DNA from: JAOSJT01 sp035362335
GTDB taxonomy: Bacteria > Bacteroidota > Ignavibacteria > SZUA-365
NCBI GenBank assembly: GCA_035362335.1
Contig: DAOSDL010000005.1
Span: 62,001 to 126,000, forward strand
Reading direction: 5' to 3'
Length of the DNA: 64,000 nucleotides
The notes beneath the pieces were generated by a model. The model searched no databases, was not told the DNA's origin, and was given only the letters and a program-made list of their open reading frames with translations. Both the position numbers and the translations under genes were made by a program. This document shows, in pieces, positions 8,566-16,713 of this stretch; positions within the stretch are counted from its first letter, which is position 1, and each line of letters opens with the position of its first letter.

Positions 8566-8599
8566 AAAAGGTGAAGATGATCCGTCATCTTCACCTTTT
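8566..8599. terminator. Perfect 15-bp hairpin, probable bidirectional terminator
   Basis: AAAAGGTGAAGATGA (8566-8580) pairs perfectly with 8585-8599 across the 4-base loop TCCG. The A-rich and T-rich stem ends act as U tracts in both directions. It lies 97 bases after the TlpA-like gene and before a convergent gene. Confidence 0.6.
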
Positions 8600-8696
8600 C
8601 GCATTGCGGGCCAGAGCCCTGGAGTGTGGATGCCCGGCCCGCGCATTCTGTCCGAGCGCTCACGCGCCGATGGCGAATCGCCTGTGGCGATACAAA

Positions 8697-8730
8697 CGCA
8701 AAAGGACGCCCCGCGGGACGTCCTTTTGCG
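8697..8730 (-). terminator. Terminator of the acyltransferase gene
   Basis: A 12-bp perfect stem (CGCAAAAGGACG at 8697-8708 with 8719-8730), 20 bases after the stop of the minus-strand gene ending at 8750. The stem itself carries the A4/T4 runs. Confidence 0.6.
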
Positions 8731-8749
8731 TGATAGCATCGTTCTCGGC

Positions 8750-9892
8750 TTACGCGAACATCAGCACGGTGAGCAGCAGCACGGCGGCCGCGTACGGCAG
8801 ATACCGGTAGGTCAGCGAGCGTTCCTGCTTCATCTGATGCACGGTCATTGCCGCCCAGCTTGTCGTGATGAGCAGTATCGTGATGATGGCGAGCACGGGT
8901 CCGAGTTCCAGCGTCTTGCCGAACATCTGGCGAAGTCCGGGCATCCACGCCGAGCCGTAGAGAACAACGATATGTGACACGTAGATAAGCAGCGAGTGCT
9001 GTCCCGCGATGGTGATGACGCGCGGCACGCGTTTGACGAAAGTCAGCAATCCGCCCACAGTAGCCCAGAGCAGCAGCACCCAGCCGAGGCGGCTGAACGT
9101 CAGCCAGATGCTCGCGGCGCCGTCGTTGAACGGCAGCTTCCACCCGAAGATCAAACGCGGCACGAAGCTGATGAGCAGGATTGCTGCGGCGCCGTAGAGG
9201 AAATACAGCGGGAGACGCGACTCGCGGCCCTTTTCCTTCCAGCGCATATACAGCGCGGCCGACGTGGCGCCGGCGAACATATAGCCGGAGAAGGGGAAGA
9301 GCGGGAACCAGGAACCGGTCTTTGTATTCAGATACGCCGCCAGCCAGTTCGGCACATGCGCCGTCCAATCCACCATGGCGGTGAACGGAGCCGCCACCAT
9401 AAACAGCAGTGCGAGCGTGGACGCGCCCACGAGCAAACGCGTGTTCGTGCGCGCGACGAGGAAGAGCAGGAACATGCCAAACAAGGTCACCGCCATCAAG
9501 CGCAGCACATCAACCTGGAAGAAGCGCTCCCAACTCGCGGAGGAGATGCTTGTCAAATCGCCGAGCGTACCCGCGGGTAAATGCATCAGCGCGCCCATGG
9601 CAAAAAGCACCGCGATCCAGCGCAGACGCTTTGCTACGAGCGACAGCGGGAGACTCGTGCCTTCCATCTTGCGGAAGGTGGCGATGACATAGGCGAAACC
9701 GGAACCGAAAAGGAAAATGGGCGCCGTCAGACCACGATTGAACTGCCAGATGTTGAACAGCGTCGAATCGTTATTGTAGTACACGTCGGACAGCAGGGCG
9801 TCGATGCTGTGTCCCTGAATCATCATGAACACCGCCCAGGCGCGCATGACATCCAACAACACGAGACGACTTTTGTTCTGCACTGTTTCCAC
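8750..9892 (-). CDS. Multi-pass membrane acyltransferase (HGSNAT/DUF1624-like)
   Basis: A 380-residue inner-membrane protein with about ten hydrophobic helices. It starts with RLVLLDVMRAWAVFMMIQGHSID, the R-x-x-x-x-D-x-x-R-x-x-A pattern and conserved His of the heparan-alpha-glucosaminide N-acetyltransferase (DUF1624) family, followed by FNRGLTAPIFLFGSGFAYVIA. Members move acyl groups from a cytoplasmic donor to a sugar or lipid outside; the acceptor here is unknown. The start is GTG 9892, with AGGAG three bases upstream; a second GTG at 9883 is possible. A well-formed Bacteroidota promoter lies at 9928-9958 and a terminator at 8697-8730, so it is likely monocistronic. Confidence 0.8.
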   Translation of the reverse strand: METVQNKSRLVLLDVMRAWAVFMMIQGHSIDALLSDVYYNNDSTLFNIWQFNRGLTAPIFLFGSGFAYVIATFRKMEGTSLPLSLVAKRLRWIAVLFAMGALMHLPAGTLGDLTSISSASWERFFQVDVLRLMAVTLFGMFLLFLVARTNTRLLVGASTLALLFMVAAPFTAMVDWTAHVPNWLAAYLNTKTGSWFPLFPFSGYMFAGATSAALYMRWKEKGRESRLPLYFLYGAAAILLISFVPRLIFGWKLPFNDGAASIWLTFSRLGWVLLLWATVGGLLTFVKRVPRVITIAGQHSLLIYVSHIVVLYGSAWMPGLRQMFGKTLELGPVLAIITILLITTSWAAMTVHQMKQERSLTYRYLPYAAAVLLLTVLMFA

Positions 9893-9927
9893 GATCTCCT
9901 GACCAATTGAATCTTACAGAAATCTTA

Positions 9928-9958
9928 CAAAGTTACCGAGAAGTTTTGGTGATAGCAA
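9928..9958 (-). promoter_or_regulatory. Bacteroidota-type promoter of the acyltransferase gene
   Basis: On the minus strand TTG (9958-9956), 20 bases, then TAACTTTG (9935-9928), a perfect TAnnTTTG. The start codon is 36 bases downstream. Between them AATCTTACA occurs twice (9910-9918 and 9921-9929), one helical turn apart. Confidence 0.55.
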
Positions 9959-9987
9959 GAACGCCGAAGCGGGCCCTCAAATTGTTG

Positions 9988-10016
9988 TTGTATTTCTCGA
10001 ATTATCCGTGTACATT
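9988..10016 (+). promoter_or_regulatory. Candidate promoter of the DEAD-box helicase gene
   Basis: TTG (9988-9990), 20 bases, TACATT (10011-10016). The predicted transcript begins near 10023, just before the hairpin GCCACA-AGAAA-TGTGGC (10024-10040), leaving a leader of about 185 bases. Confidence 0.4.
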
Positions 10017-10207
10017 CATTGATGCCACAAGAAATGTGGCGCCCGCCTCTGATCCACAGGTTTCGGAAGCGGACCATTCGAGAATCGCTTTCCGTATCCC
10101 GTGTGACCCTCCTGTAACGCGCTGACCGCTGCAAGTCGGACACATGACATCGCCACGATGCGGTGTCGGTAGAGTGCGTCTCCCCATAGATTTTTCAAAG
10201 GAACTCC

Positions 10208-11905
10208 ATGAGTTTTGATCTCCTCGGTCTGTCCGAGCCCCTGCTTCGTGCAGTGCAATCGGCCGGATATACCACCCCCACGGACATTCAGCGTCTGGCC
10301 ATTCCTCCCGCACTTACCGGCGAGGACGTGCTCGGCCGTGCGAAAACCGGTTCGGGTAAAACCGCCGCTTTTGTCCTTCCCGTGCTCGACCGTCTGTTCA
10401 TGACGGCCACCACGACCCATCGCGCAGCGCGCCCCGTGCCGGGACGCATCCGCGCGCTCGTGCTCGCGCCCACGCGCGAATTGGCACAGCAAATTCACCA
10501 ATCCGCGCGCACCTACGGCCGCTACGTGCGCCTGCGCAGCGATGCGCATTTCGGTGGCGTGTCCATCGAACCGCAGATCGACCGTCTGCGCCAGGGCGTG
10601 GACTTGCTCGCCGCCACACCGGGCCGCCTGCTCGACCATCTCATGCGCGGCACCGTCGATCTCAGCGCCTGCGAAGTGCTGATTGTGGACGAAGCCGACC
10701 GCATGTTCGACATGGGCTTTATCAACGATGTGAAGCGCATCATCGCCCAGCTTCCCGCGAAGCGGCAGACGCTGCTCTTCTCCGCCACCATCAACGACGA
10801 TGTGCGCAAGCTCGCCGCCGTGGTCATGCGCGATCCCGTGCGCATCGAGGTGGGTGTCGAGCGCAATCCGGCCGAGTCGGTGCGCCAGCGCTTCCTCGCT
10901 GTGGAAAAAGAAGAGAAAATCGATTTGCTGAGCGATTTCCTTGCCAAAGAGCAGGGCAGCACGGTGCTGGTGTTCTCGCGTACAAAGCATGGCGCGGATA
11001 AAATTTCCAAGCGCTTGCAGCGACTGAATATCAACACCGCGGTGCTGCATTCGAATCGCTCGCAGAATCAGCGCACCGTGGCACTCGACGCATTCAAGAG
11101 CGGACGTATCCGCGTGCTCATCGCCACGGATATCGCCGCGCGCGGCATCGATGTGCACGGCATCACCTACGTGATCAACTACGACACGCCGACCTTTGCC
11201 GAGGATTACATCCACCGCATCGGCCGCACGGGTCGTGCCGAACTCACCGGCGACGCAATTACGTACGTCTCGCGCGACGAGCGCGTCTATCTCAAGCGCA
11301 TCGAGTCGTTCACCGGCTTGCGCTTCCACCTCGAAACTTCGGACGGCACACGTCTGCCCGATCGCACCTTCCAGCACCGTCAGGCGGCAGGCGCCGCGCA
11401 GGCGAGTGAGGGCGCGGCCGGCACGACGACGTCGGAGCGCTCCTTCGAGCAGCGCCGCGACAATGGTGGCAGGCGCGCTCCCGAGCGTCGCAACGGTGGC
11501 GACAGCCGCCGCGGTAAAGGCGATGCGCGCGGCGGACAGCGTCAGCGAGGCGAACGCCGCGAGAGCTTCTCTCCCGGAGCCATCGAGGAATTGTTCGAAC
11601 CGCGCGCTTTCCGTACCGAGGATACCTCTTCCGACGGCCGTGGTTTCGGTCGCCAGTTCGAAACCTCGCCCGATCCTCGCGGTCGTCGCGGTGCTCCGGG
11701 CAAGCGGACGAACGGACATGGAGCACCCAATGCTGCGAAGCGCGAACGCAAGAACGGCGGCGCCTTTGAAGTGCGCGGCGAAACACCTCGTGGCGCCACG
11801 CGACCGAGCGGTACGTCCGAGGGTGGCCGCAAGCGCGATCCGCGCACGGTCTCGGGCAGCTGGCGTGGAGCCCCCAAATCCGGAGGCAAGCGCGGCAAGC
11901 GCTGA
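10208..11905 (+). CDS. DEAD-box ATP-dependent RNA helicase (RhlE-like) with basic RG-rich tail
   Basis: Unwinds RNA duplexes in ribosome assembly or mRNA turnover. The 565 residues begin with the Q motif (FDLLGLSEPLLRAV...TPTDIQ). Then come motif I AKTGSGKT near 47, Ia PTRELAQQ near 88, Ib TPGRLLDHL near 138, II VDEADRMFDMGF near 160 (DEAD), III SAT near 195, V ATDIAARGIDV near 307 and VI HRIGRTGRA near 340. The last 190 residues are low-complexity, rich in Arg and Gly, and probably bind RNA. ATG 10208 follows AAAGGAAC. The 185-base leader resembles those of cold-induced helicases. It converges on a methyltransferase gene, with a hairpin terminator between them. Confidence 0.93.
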   Translation: MSFDLLGLSEPLLRAVQSAGYTTPTDIQRLAIPPALTGEDVLGRAKTGSGKTAAFVLPVLDRLFMTATTTHRAARPVPGRIRALVLAPTRELAQQIHQSARTYGRYVRLRSDAHFGGVSIEPQIDRLRQGVDLLAATPGRLLDHLMRGTVDLSACEVLIVDEADRMFDMGFINDVKRIIAQLPAKRQTLLFSATINDDVRKLAAVVMRDPVRIEVGVERNPAESVRQRFLAVEKEEKIDLLSDFLAKEQGSTVLVFSRTKHGADKISKRLQRLNINTAVLHSNRSQNQRTVALDAFKSGRIRVLIATDIAARGIDVHGITYVINYDTPTFAEDYIHRIGRTGRAELTGDAITYVSRDERVYLKRIESFTGLRFHLETSDGTRLPDRTFQHRQAAGAAQASEGAAGTTTSERSFEQRRDNGGRRAPERRNGGDSRRGKGDARGGQRQRGERRESFSPGAIEELFEPRAFRTEDTSSDGRGFGRQFETSPDPRGRRGAPGKRTNGHGAPNAAKRERKNGGAFEVRGETPRGATRPSGTSEGGRKRDPRTVSGSWRGAPKSGGKRGKR

Positions 11906-11942
11906 TCCGCATGACTGTCCGCTTTGTGGCGGAAAATTTGGA

Positions 11943-11969
11943 GAAACGAGGCGCAGCGCGCCTCGTTTC
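11943..11969. terminator. Bidirectional terminator between helicase and methyltransferase genes
   Basis: A 12-bp perfect stem (GAAACGAGGCGC at 11943-11954, GCGCCTCGTTTC at 11958-11969) with loop AGC sits in the 66-base gap between two convergent genes. A second small stem (TCCGC/GCGGA, 11918-11933) precedes it. The minus transcript continues into AAATTTTCC. Confidence 0.65.
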
Positions 11970-11971
11970 CG

Positions 11972-12736
11972 TTATAGGCGATGAAGTGGGCGCGAGAGCT
12001 GCATCGTCACCATCCAGGCGAAGTCTCGCGTGAATGGAAGGAAACGGAACAGCGCATCATCAACGCGTCGGAGAGCGTTGTAGAGTGTGGTGAACACAGG
12101 CGTCGAGCGCAGTGGCACGGCGCACAACGTGGTGAGATTGTGAAATGTGCAACGCACCTCACCGAAATATTCGCCGGCAATGCGCAGGTCGTTCGCGCAC
12201 AACGGGTGTTCGTCCGCCGAGCGCATGGATGGGGTCAGCTTGCGATAAAGGTTGATCAGCGGATTCCGACCCAATGGTTCGATGAACACCGCGCAGCCGT
12301 CGCTGCGCAGCACGCGCGCGATTTCACAGAACGCGTTGCGCACATTCAGATGGTGGAGTATGCCAGTGCCTACAACCACGCCGAACGTCCCGTCGCGGAA
12401 ATACAGCTTCTCGGCGTTCATCACCAGCAGCTTCGCAGCAAGGCCTTCGCGGGCGACACGTTTGTTTGCGATGCGTATCGCTTCGGGCGAGAGATCGATG
12501 CCCGTGGTGTCGATACCATGGCGCGCCCAGAACACCGCGCTCTCGCCCGTCGAGCAGCCGTAATCCAGCAACGGCGCGTGACGCGCTGATGCGAGGACGG
12601 CTTGCTCGAGCTTGCTACGCGGACGTTGCATCAGCGCATAAAACTTGTCCGCACGACGCCGCGCCGCGTCGTTTCCACCGAAACGCTCGTCGTGAAACTG
12701 CCGCTCCCTCCGCAGACGATCGGATTGAGACTTCAT
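11972..12736 (-). CDS. Class I SAM-dependent methyltransferase
   Basis: A 254-residue methyltransferase of the UbiE/Methyltransf_11 type. Motif I is LLDYGCSTGESAVFWA near residue 54, motif II GIDLSPEAIRIA near 77, and the post-motif GVVVGTGILHHL near 118. The rest (EIARVLRSDGCAVFIEPL) is typical of small-molecule or lipid methylation. Substrate unknown. ATG 12736 (MKSQSDRLRRE) matches the usual N-terminus, but ATG 12802 or TTG 12808 would add 22-24 residues and lie closer to the promoter at 12856-12887, so the start is unsettled. It faces prmC across a 349-base gap. Confidence 0.8.
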   Translation of the reverse strand: MKSQSDRLRRERQFHDERFGGNDAARRRADKFYALMQRPRSKLEQAVLASARHAPLLDYGCSTGESAVFWARHGIDTTGIDLSPEAIRIANKRVAREGLAAKLLVMNAEKLYFRDGTFGVVVGTGILHHLNVRNAFCEIARVLRSDGCAVFIEPLGRNPLINLYRKLTPSMRSADEHPLCANDLRIAGEYFGEVRCTFHNLTTLCAVPLRSTPVFTTLYNALRRVDDALFRFLPFTRDFAWMVTMQLSRPLHRL

Positions 12737-13085
12737 GGCATCATTCCATCGCGGAGCAAACTCCGCAGGTTGTCGAAGGACAGGCGATGACGTGTCACGC
12801 ATCCACAATGATGTTCCGGGCAGCCGGAACAGGTGGGTGAGTGTGTTCTTTCAGACAAACATATCACGAGGCAGCATAACGGTACAATATGCTGATAACA
12901 TTATCCCGGAATTGGTCGTTTGGAACGTAGGATGGATAGATGCGGGAAAGACGCAGCGTGTGCGGAGGGGTTGCGTATACACGCGCTTCAGATGCACATC
13001 GCTGCGTTGTCAATTCCGCGCGTAGCTCATCGCCTCGATACTCCTGCGCGGAAGCCCGCCACCCGTCAGGTGCTGTTGCGTGCTA
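12737..13085. other. Gap between methyltransferase and prmC
   Basis: 349 bases without a supported gene apart from a possible N-terminal extension of the methyltransferase to 12808. It holds that gene's promoter and the region after the prmC stop. I see no convincing terminator after prmC and no RNA gene. Confidence 0.5.
12856..12887 (-). promoter_or_regulatory. Bacteroidota-type promoter of the methyltransferase gene
   Basis: On the minus strand TTG (12887-12885), 21 bases, TATGTTTG (12863-12856), a perfect TAnnTTTG match. The transcript would start near 12849, favouring an upstream start codon at 12802 or a 110-base leader to 12736. Confidence 0.5.
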
Positions 13086-13976
13086 TCAATCGTTGGAAGG
13101 CCGCCGGGCGAGAATCACGCGCTCGATACTGGAGTAATCCCTCTGCACGCGGATGTCGGTCAATCCTGCGGCGGTGAGAATATCGCACACCGCGGCGGCC
13201 TGGCCGAAGCCGATTTCCAACCCGAGCAAGCCGCCTGGTTTGAGCAGCCGCTCGATGCGTCGCGCGATGGTGCGGAAAAAACGCAGACCATCGCCTTCGT
13301 CGGTCAGCGCATGCCGCGGCTCGTGCACGCGCACTTCGGCTTGCAGCTCCGGCATGTCGGCTTTGCCGATGTAGGGGGGATTCGACACCACGATATCGAA
13401 GGGCGCGCCGGGAAGGTCGGCCTCGTTGGCCAGAATATCCAGATGCGCGAAGGCGATGCCACCGCGCGGATCGTGGCGTTCGGCGTTGCGGCGGGCCACT
13501 TCCAGCGCTTCGGGACTGACATCCACCGCGGTGATATGCGCCTGCGGTACATGCTGGGCCAGCGCCACGGCAATGCAGCCACTGCCCGTGCCGATGTCGA
13601 GAATGCCGGGTCCGCTACCGCTGTTCGCGCTCCACTCCGCGCGCACATGATCGATCACGGCTTCAACCAAATGCTCGGTTTCGGGTCGGGGGATGAGCAC
13701 GGCCGGGGTGACCTCGAGTTCGAGTGCGTAGAACTCCGTCGTGCCCACGATGTACTGCACGGGCTCACGAGCCAGCCGCCTGCGCACCAGATCCCGGAAG
13801 TGCTGCAATTCCTCGTCGCCCACAGGTTGATCGAAGCGGAGGTACAGTTGAATGCGCGGCACGCCGAGCGCGTGGGCGAGCAAATGCTCCGCCGAGCGCT
13901 TCGGCTCGTCGATGCCTTTTTCCTCGAAAAATTCCGTGGCCTTGCGCAGCAGCGAGAGTACGGTATCCGGGTTCAT
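13086..13976 (-). CDS. prmC: Peptide chain release factor N5-glutamine methyltransferase PrmC
   Basis: Methylates the glutamine of the GGQ motif in release factors RF1 and RF2. The 296 residues carry an N-terminal helical domain (residues 1-85) and a SAM-binding domain with ILDIGTGSGCIAVALA near 122, ITAVDVSPEALEVA near 143 and the substrate-Gln motif VVSNPPYIG near 190. Length and motifs match the family (277 in E. coli). The start codon overlaps the lon stop by four bases (ATGA), so the two are co-transcribed and probably translationally coupled. prfA, a common neighbour, is not in this window. Confidence 0.92.
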   Translation of the reverse strand: MNPDTVLSLLRKATEFFEEKGIDEPKRSAEHLLAHALGVPRIQLYLRFDQPVGDEELQHFRDLVRRRLAREPVQYIVGTTEFYALELEVTPAVLIPRPETEHLVEAVIDHVRAEWSANSGSGPGILDIGTGSGCIAVALAQHVPQAHITAVDVSPEALEVARRNAERHDPRGGIAFAHLDILANEADLPGAPFDIVVSNPPYIGKADMPELQAEVRVHEPRHALTDEGDGLRFFRTIARRIERLLKPGGLLGLEIGFGQAAAVCDILTAAGLTDIRVQRDYSSIERVILARRPSND

Positions 13977-16387
13977 GAGCGGGGAGACTTCCTCTGCTTT
14001 TTCGCCGTCGGTGCTCCGAAGACGTGGGGGATGGCCTCGTCGATGGTCGCCACGGGAATAATGCGCAGCCCTTTGAGAATGCGCTTCGGCACTTCGGCCA
14101 AATCCTTCTCGTTGTCGCGCGGGATAATCACGCGCTGAATACCATGGCGTTGTGCCGCGAGAAGCTTCTCGTTGAGACCACCGATGGCCAGCACGTCGCC
14201 ATGCAGCGTGATCTCGCCCGTCATGGCGATGTCTCCCGCCGGTGCGATGCCTTTCAGCGCCGACAGCATGGCCAGCGTCATCGTGATGCCTGCTGAGGGA
14301 CCGTCCTTGGGGATGGCGCCCTCGGGCAGGTGAATGTGGATTTCGCGCTTCTCGAACGCGTGCTCGGCGATACCCAGACGCGCAGCGTTGGAACGCAGGT
14401 AGCTCAGCGCGGCCTGCGCCGATTCCTTCATCACCTCGCCCAGTTGTCCGGTCAGGGTCAGCTTCTCCGCGCCGGGCATCACGGTCACGCCCACATGCAG
14501 GATGTCGCCGCCCACGCTGGTCCAGGCCAGACCGACGATGGAGCCGATTTTACCGATGGGCTGAAGGGCCTTGCTGCGGAATTTCGGCACACCGAGAAAT
14601 TTCTCGACCATGGCCGGTGTGACGACGCGACTGCTGTCGGGCGTAGCCTTGCCGCGCGTGGTGGCCACCACGATATCGCGCGCGAGTTTTCGGCACATGG
14701 TGGCGATACCGCGTTCGAGATTGCGCACGCCCGCTTCCTGCGTGTACTCGCGGATAATTTTCAGGACGGCCTCATCTTCGAAGACGATGCCGAAGGAATG
14801 CAGTCCGTGTTCGCCGAGTTGCTTGCCGATGAGATGGCGCTTCGCGATTTCCAGTTTCTCATGCTCGAGATAGCCGGGCAGTTCGATGATTTCCATGCGG
14901 TCCTGCAGCGGCAAGGGGATTTGATACTGCACGTTGGCCGTGGTGATGAACAGCACTTTCGAGAGATCGTAGTCCACGTCCAGATAGTGGTCGTTGAAGG
15001 TGCTGTTTTGCTCCGGGTCCAGCACCTCGAGCATGGCGGAGGTAGGATCGCCATGGAAATCGCGGCTCATTTTGTCGATTTCATCCAGAAGGATGACGGG
15101 ATTGGATGTGCCGGCCTTGCGCAGGGCCTGAATGATTTTGCCGGGCATGGAGCCGATGTAGGTGCGGCGGTGTCCGCGAATTTCGGCCTCGTCGTGTACG
15201 CCCCCGAGGGCGATGCGACCGAATTTCCGGTTGAGCGCGCGCGCAATGGATTTGCCGAGCGAGGTCTTGCCCACCCCGGGAGGCCCCGCGAAGCAGAGGA
15301 TTTGCCCCTTCATTTCCTTGACGAGATTGAGCACGGCAATGTGTTCGAGAATGCGTTCCTTGGGTTTTTCCAAACCGTAGTGATCGGCGTTGAGGACGCG
15401 GCGCGCGTTCTCGATGTTGAGATTGTCGTCGGACATGGTATCCCACGGCATAGCCAGCAGCCAATCGATGTAGTTGCGGATGACCGTGGCCTCGGGCGAC
15501 ATGGACGGCGTTTTGCGCAGCTTGTCGAATTCCTCCAGCGCCTTTTGCTCCACATCGGCGGGCATGGCCGCTTCGTGAATGCGTCGGCGCATTTCATCGA
15601 AATCGCCGCCTTCGAACTCCTCGTCGTCGCCCAATTCGCGCTGCAGGATGCGGATCTGCTCTTGTATGAAAAATTTCCGCTGTGAGCGTTGAATGTTGTC
15701 GTTCACCTTCTCGTCGATTTCCTGCTCAACGCGCAGGATGGCGAGTTCCTCGGTGAGAATGCGGATGACATGGTAGAACTGTTCCACCACGGTGTGTCGC
15801 TCGAGAATTTCCTGCCGCGCCTCGAGGGGAATGAGCAGGTTGGCAGCGACGTAGTAAATTTTTCGCGCGGGTTCGTCGATGCCATCGTAGCCCAGCAACG
15901 TTTCGTTGGGGATGTCGCGATGGGTTTTAACATACTCGGTGAACACCGTGTCGAGCTGGCGCATGAGCGCTTTGATCTCGGTGTTCGCCTGTACGGGCGG
16001 GAGGATGAGTTCGACCTCGGCAATGTGATACGGCGTTTTTCGGCGCTGAATGTTGAGCGCGCGCGCCTGGAAGAGCCCGTCCACCAGCACTTTCATCAAC
16101 CCGTTCGGCAGTTTGAGCACTTGCAGAATGCGGGCCACGGTGCCGTCGTGGAAGAGTTCCTCGACGCTCGGATCCTCATCCTCGGGACTACGCTGCGCTG
16201 TGACGAAAATGAACTTGTCCTTCTCGATCGCCGCGGTGACAGCCGAAATGCTGCTGTCCCTTCCCACGAGAATGGGAAAGATCATGAACGGAAAGATCAC
16301 CACATCCCGCAGGGGAATCAGTGGAAGCGAGGAAGGGATATCGTCAGGAGTGGGCTCCTGAATTTCGTCGTTGGCATTCTGGTACAT
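13973..16387 (-). CDS. lon: ATP-dependent Lon protease (LonA)
   Basis: Degrades misfolded and regulatory proteins in the cytoplasm. ATG 16387 (MYQNANDEIQ) with GGAG nine bases upstream gives 804 residues (E. coli 784); the frame is open to 16465 but the promoter at 16471-16499 makes the longer form unlikely. Order: N-terminal LON substrate domain (LPLIPLRDVVIFPFMIFPILVGR near residue 22), coiled linker, AAA+ module with Walker A GPPGVGKTS near 366 and Walker B VILLDEIDKM near 433, then the protease domain with catalytic Ser in PKDGPSAGIT near 698 and Lys in GLNEKLLAA near 740. prmC follows with a four-base overlap. Confidence 0.96.
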   Translation of the reverse strand: MYQNANDEIQEPTPDDIPSSLPLIPLRDVVIFPFMIFPILVGRDSSISAVTAAIEKDKFIFVTAQRSPEDEDPSVEELFHDGTVARILQVLKLPNGLMKVLVDGLFQARALNIQRRKTPYHIAEVELILPPVQANTEIKALMRQLDTVFTEYVKTHRDIPNETLLGYDGIDEPARKIYYVAANLLIPLEARQEILERHTVVEQFYHVIRILTEELAILRVEQEIDEKVNDNIQRSQRKFFIQEQIRILQRELGDDEEFEGGDFDEMRRRIHEAAMPADVEQKALEEFDKLRKTPSMSPEATVIRNYIDWLLAMPWDTMSDDNLNIENARRVLNADHYGLEKPKERILEHIAVLNLVKEMKGQILCFAGPPGVGKTSLGKSIARALNRKFGRIALGGVHDEAEIRGHRRTYIGSMPGKIIQALRKAGTSNPVILLDEIDKMSRDFHGDPTSAMLEVLDPEQNSTFNDHYLDVDYDLSKVLFITTANVQYQIPLPLQDRMEIIELPGYLEHEKLEIAKRHLIGKQLGEHGLHSFGIVFEDEAVLKIIREYTQEAGVRNLERGIATMCRKLARDIVVATTRGKATPDSSRVVTPAMVEKFLGVPKFRSKALQPIGKIGSIVGLAWTSVGGDILHVGVTVMPGAEKLTLTGQLGEVMKESAQAALSYLRSNAARLGIAEHAFEKREIHIHLPEGAIPKDGPSAGITMTLAMLSALKGIAPAGDIAMTGEITLHGDVLAIGGLNEKLLAAQRHGIQRVIIPRDNEKDLAEVPKRILKGLRIIPVATIDEAIPHVFGAPTAKKQRKSPRS

Positions 16388-16439
16388 GCTGTCTCCGCGT
16401 AGCTTGCGTAAGCGAGAGCCCGGATGGGCTGTTCCCATA

Positions 16440-16461
16440 CCCGGCGGTGTTTCCCGCCGGG
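16440..16461 (-). other. Hairpin at the start of the lon leader
   Basis: CCCGGCGG (16440-16447) and CCGCCGGG (16454-16461) form a perfect 8-bp stem with a 6-base loop. It would lie at the very 5' end of the lon mRNA predicted from the promoter just upstream, where it could protect the RNA or affect translation. Confidence 0.4.
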
Positions 16462-16470
16462 ACATTCACC

Positions 16471-16499
16471 AAGATAGAATGCCCATGATCGAGAGTCAA
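16471..16499 (-). promoter_or_regulatory. Promoter of lon
   Basis: On the minus strand TTGACT (16499-16494), 17 bases, TATCTT (16476-16471). The transcript should start near 16464, giving a leader of about 77 bases to the ATG at 16387. No CIRCE element (TTAGCACTC-N9-GAGTGCTAA) is present. Confidence 0.6.
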
Positions 16500-16645
16500 T
16501 GCACGAGTGTTTGCGGTCATGTGGCTGTGCCCCGGCACTGCCTGTCGCGGGTAGGGGTCGCGCGGCCCGGGTGCGGAACGCTAAGGGTCGGGTCGGGTGG
16601 GCGTCACGATGCAACACACGGATGTGGAGCGAAATGTGGAAGTGC

Positions 16646-16677
16646 ATTGATTCTCTGCCCGTTCGTGGATATTTTTC
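16646..16677 (+). promoter_or_regulatory. Candidate promoter of the glycosyltransferase operon
   Basis: TTG (16646-16648), then TATTTTTC (16670-16677) after a 21-base spacer, one base short of the TAnnTTTG consensus. It is 37 bases before the GTG start at 16714. Confidence 0.4.
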
Positions 16678-16713
16678 ATCTTCTGTATCCAGCCACTGAG
16701 GAATCCACGACAC

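Larger units (their letters stand above)
9893..10207. other. Divergent promoter region and long helicase leader
   Basis: A 315-base gene-free region between a minus-strand acyltransferase and a plus-strand helicase. It holds two back-to-back promoters and about 185 bases of untranslated helicase leader with a small hairpin (10024-10040). No small ORF with a ribosome site was found. Confidence 0.6.
16388..16713. other. Divergent control region between lon and the glycosyltransferase operon
   Basis: 326 bases without genes. It contains the lon promoter and leader hairpin on the minus strand and a candidate promoter for the glycosyltransferase operon on the plus strand. The middle (16500-16640) shows no further structure that I can support. 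Confidence 0.6.

Noticed and set aside
8566..8730. Paired hairpins considered as an attC or integron-like site
   Set aside because: No conserved integrase core sites or integrase; both hairpins fit terminators of convergent genes.
10016..11719. 567-codon minus-strand open frame opposite the helicase
   Set aside because: Antisense shadow; all helicase motifs are on the plus strand.
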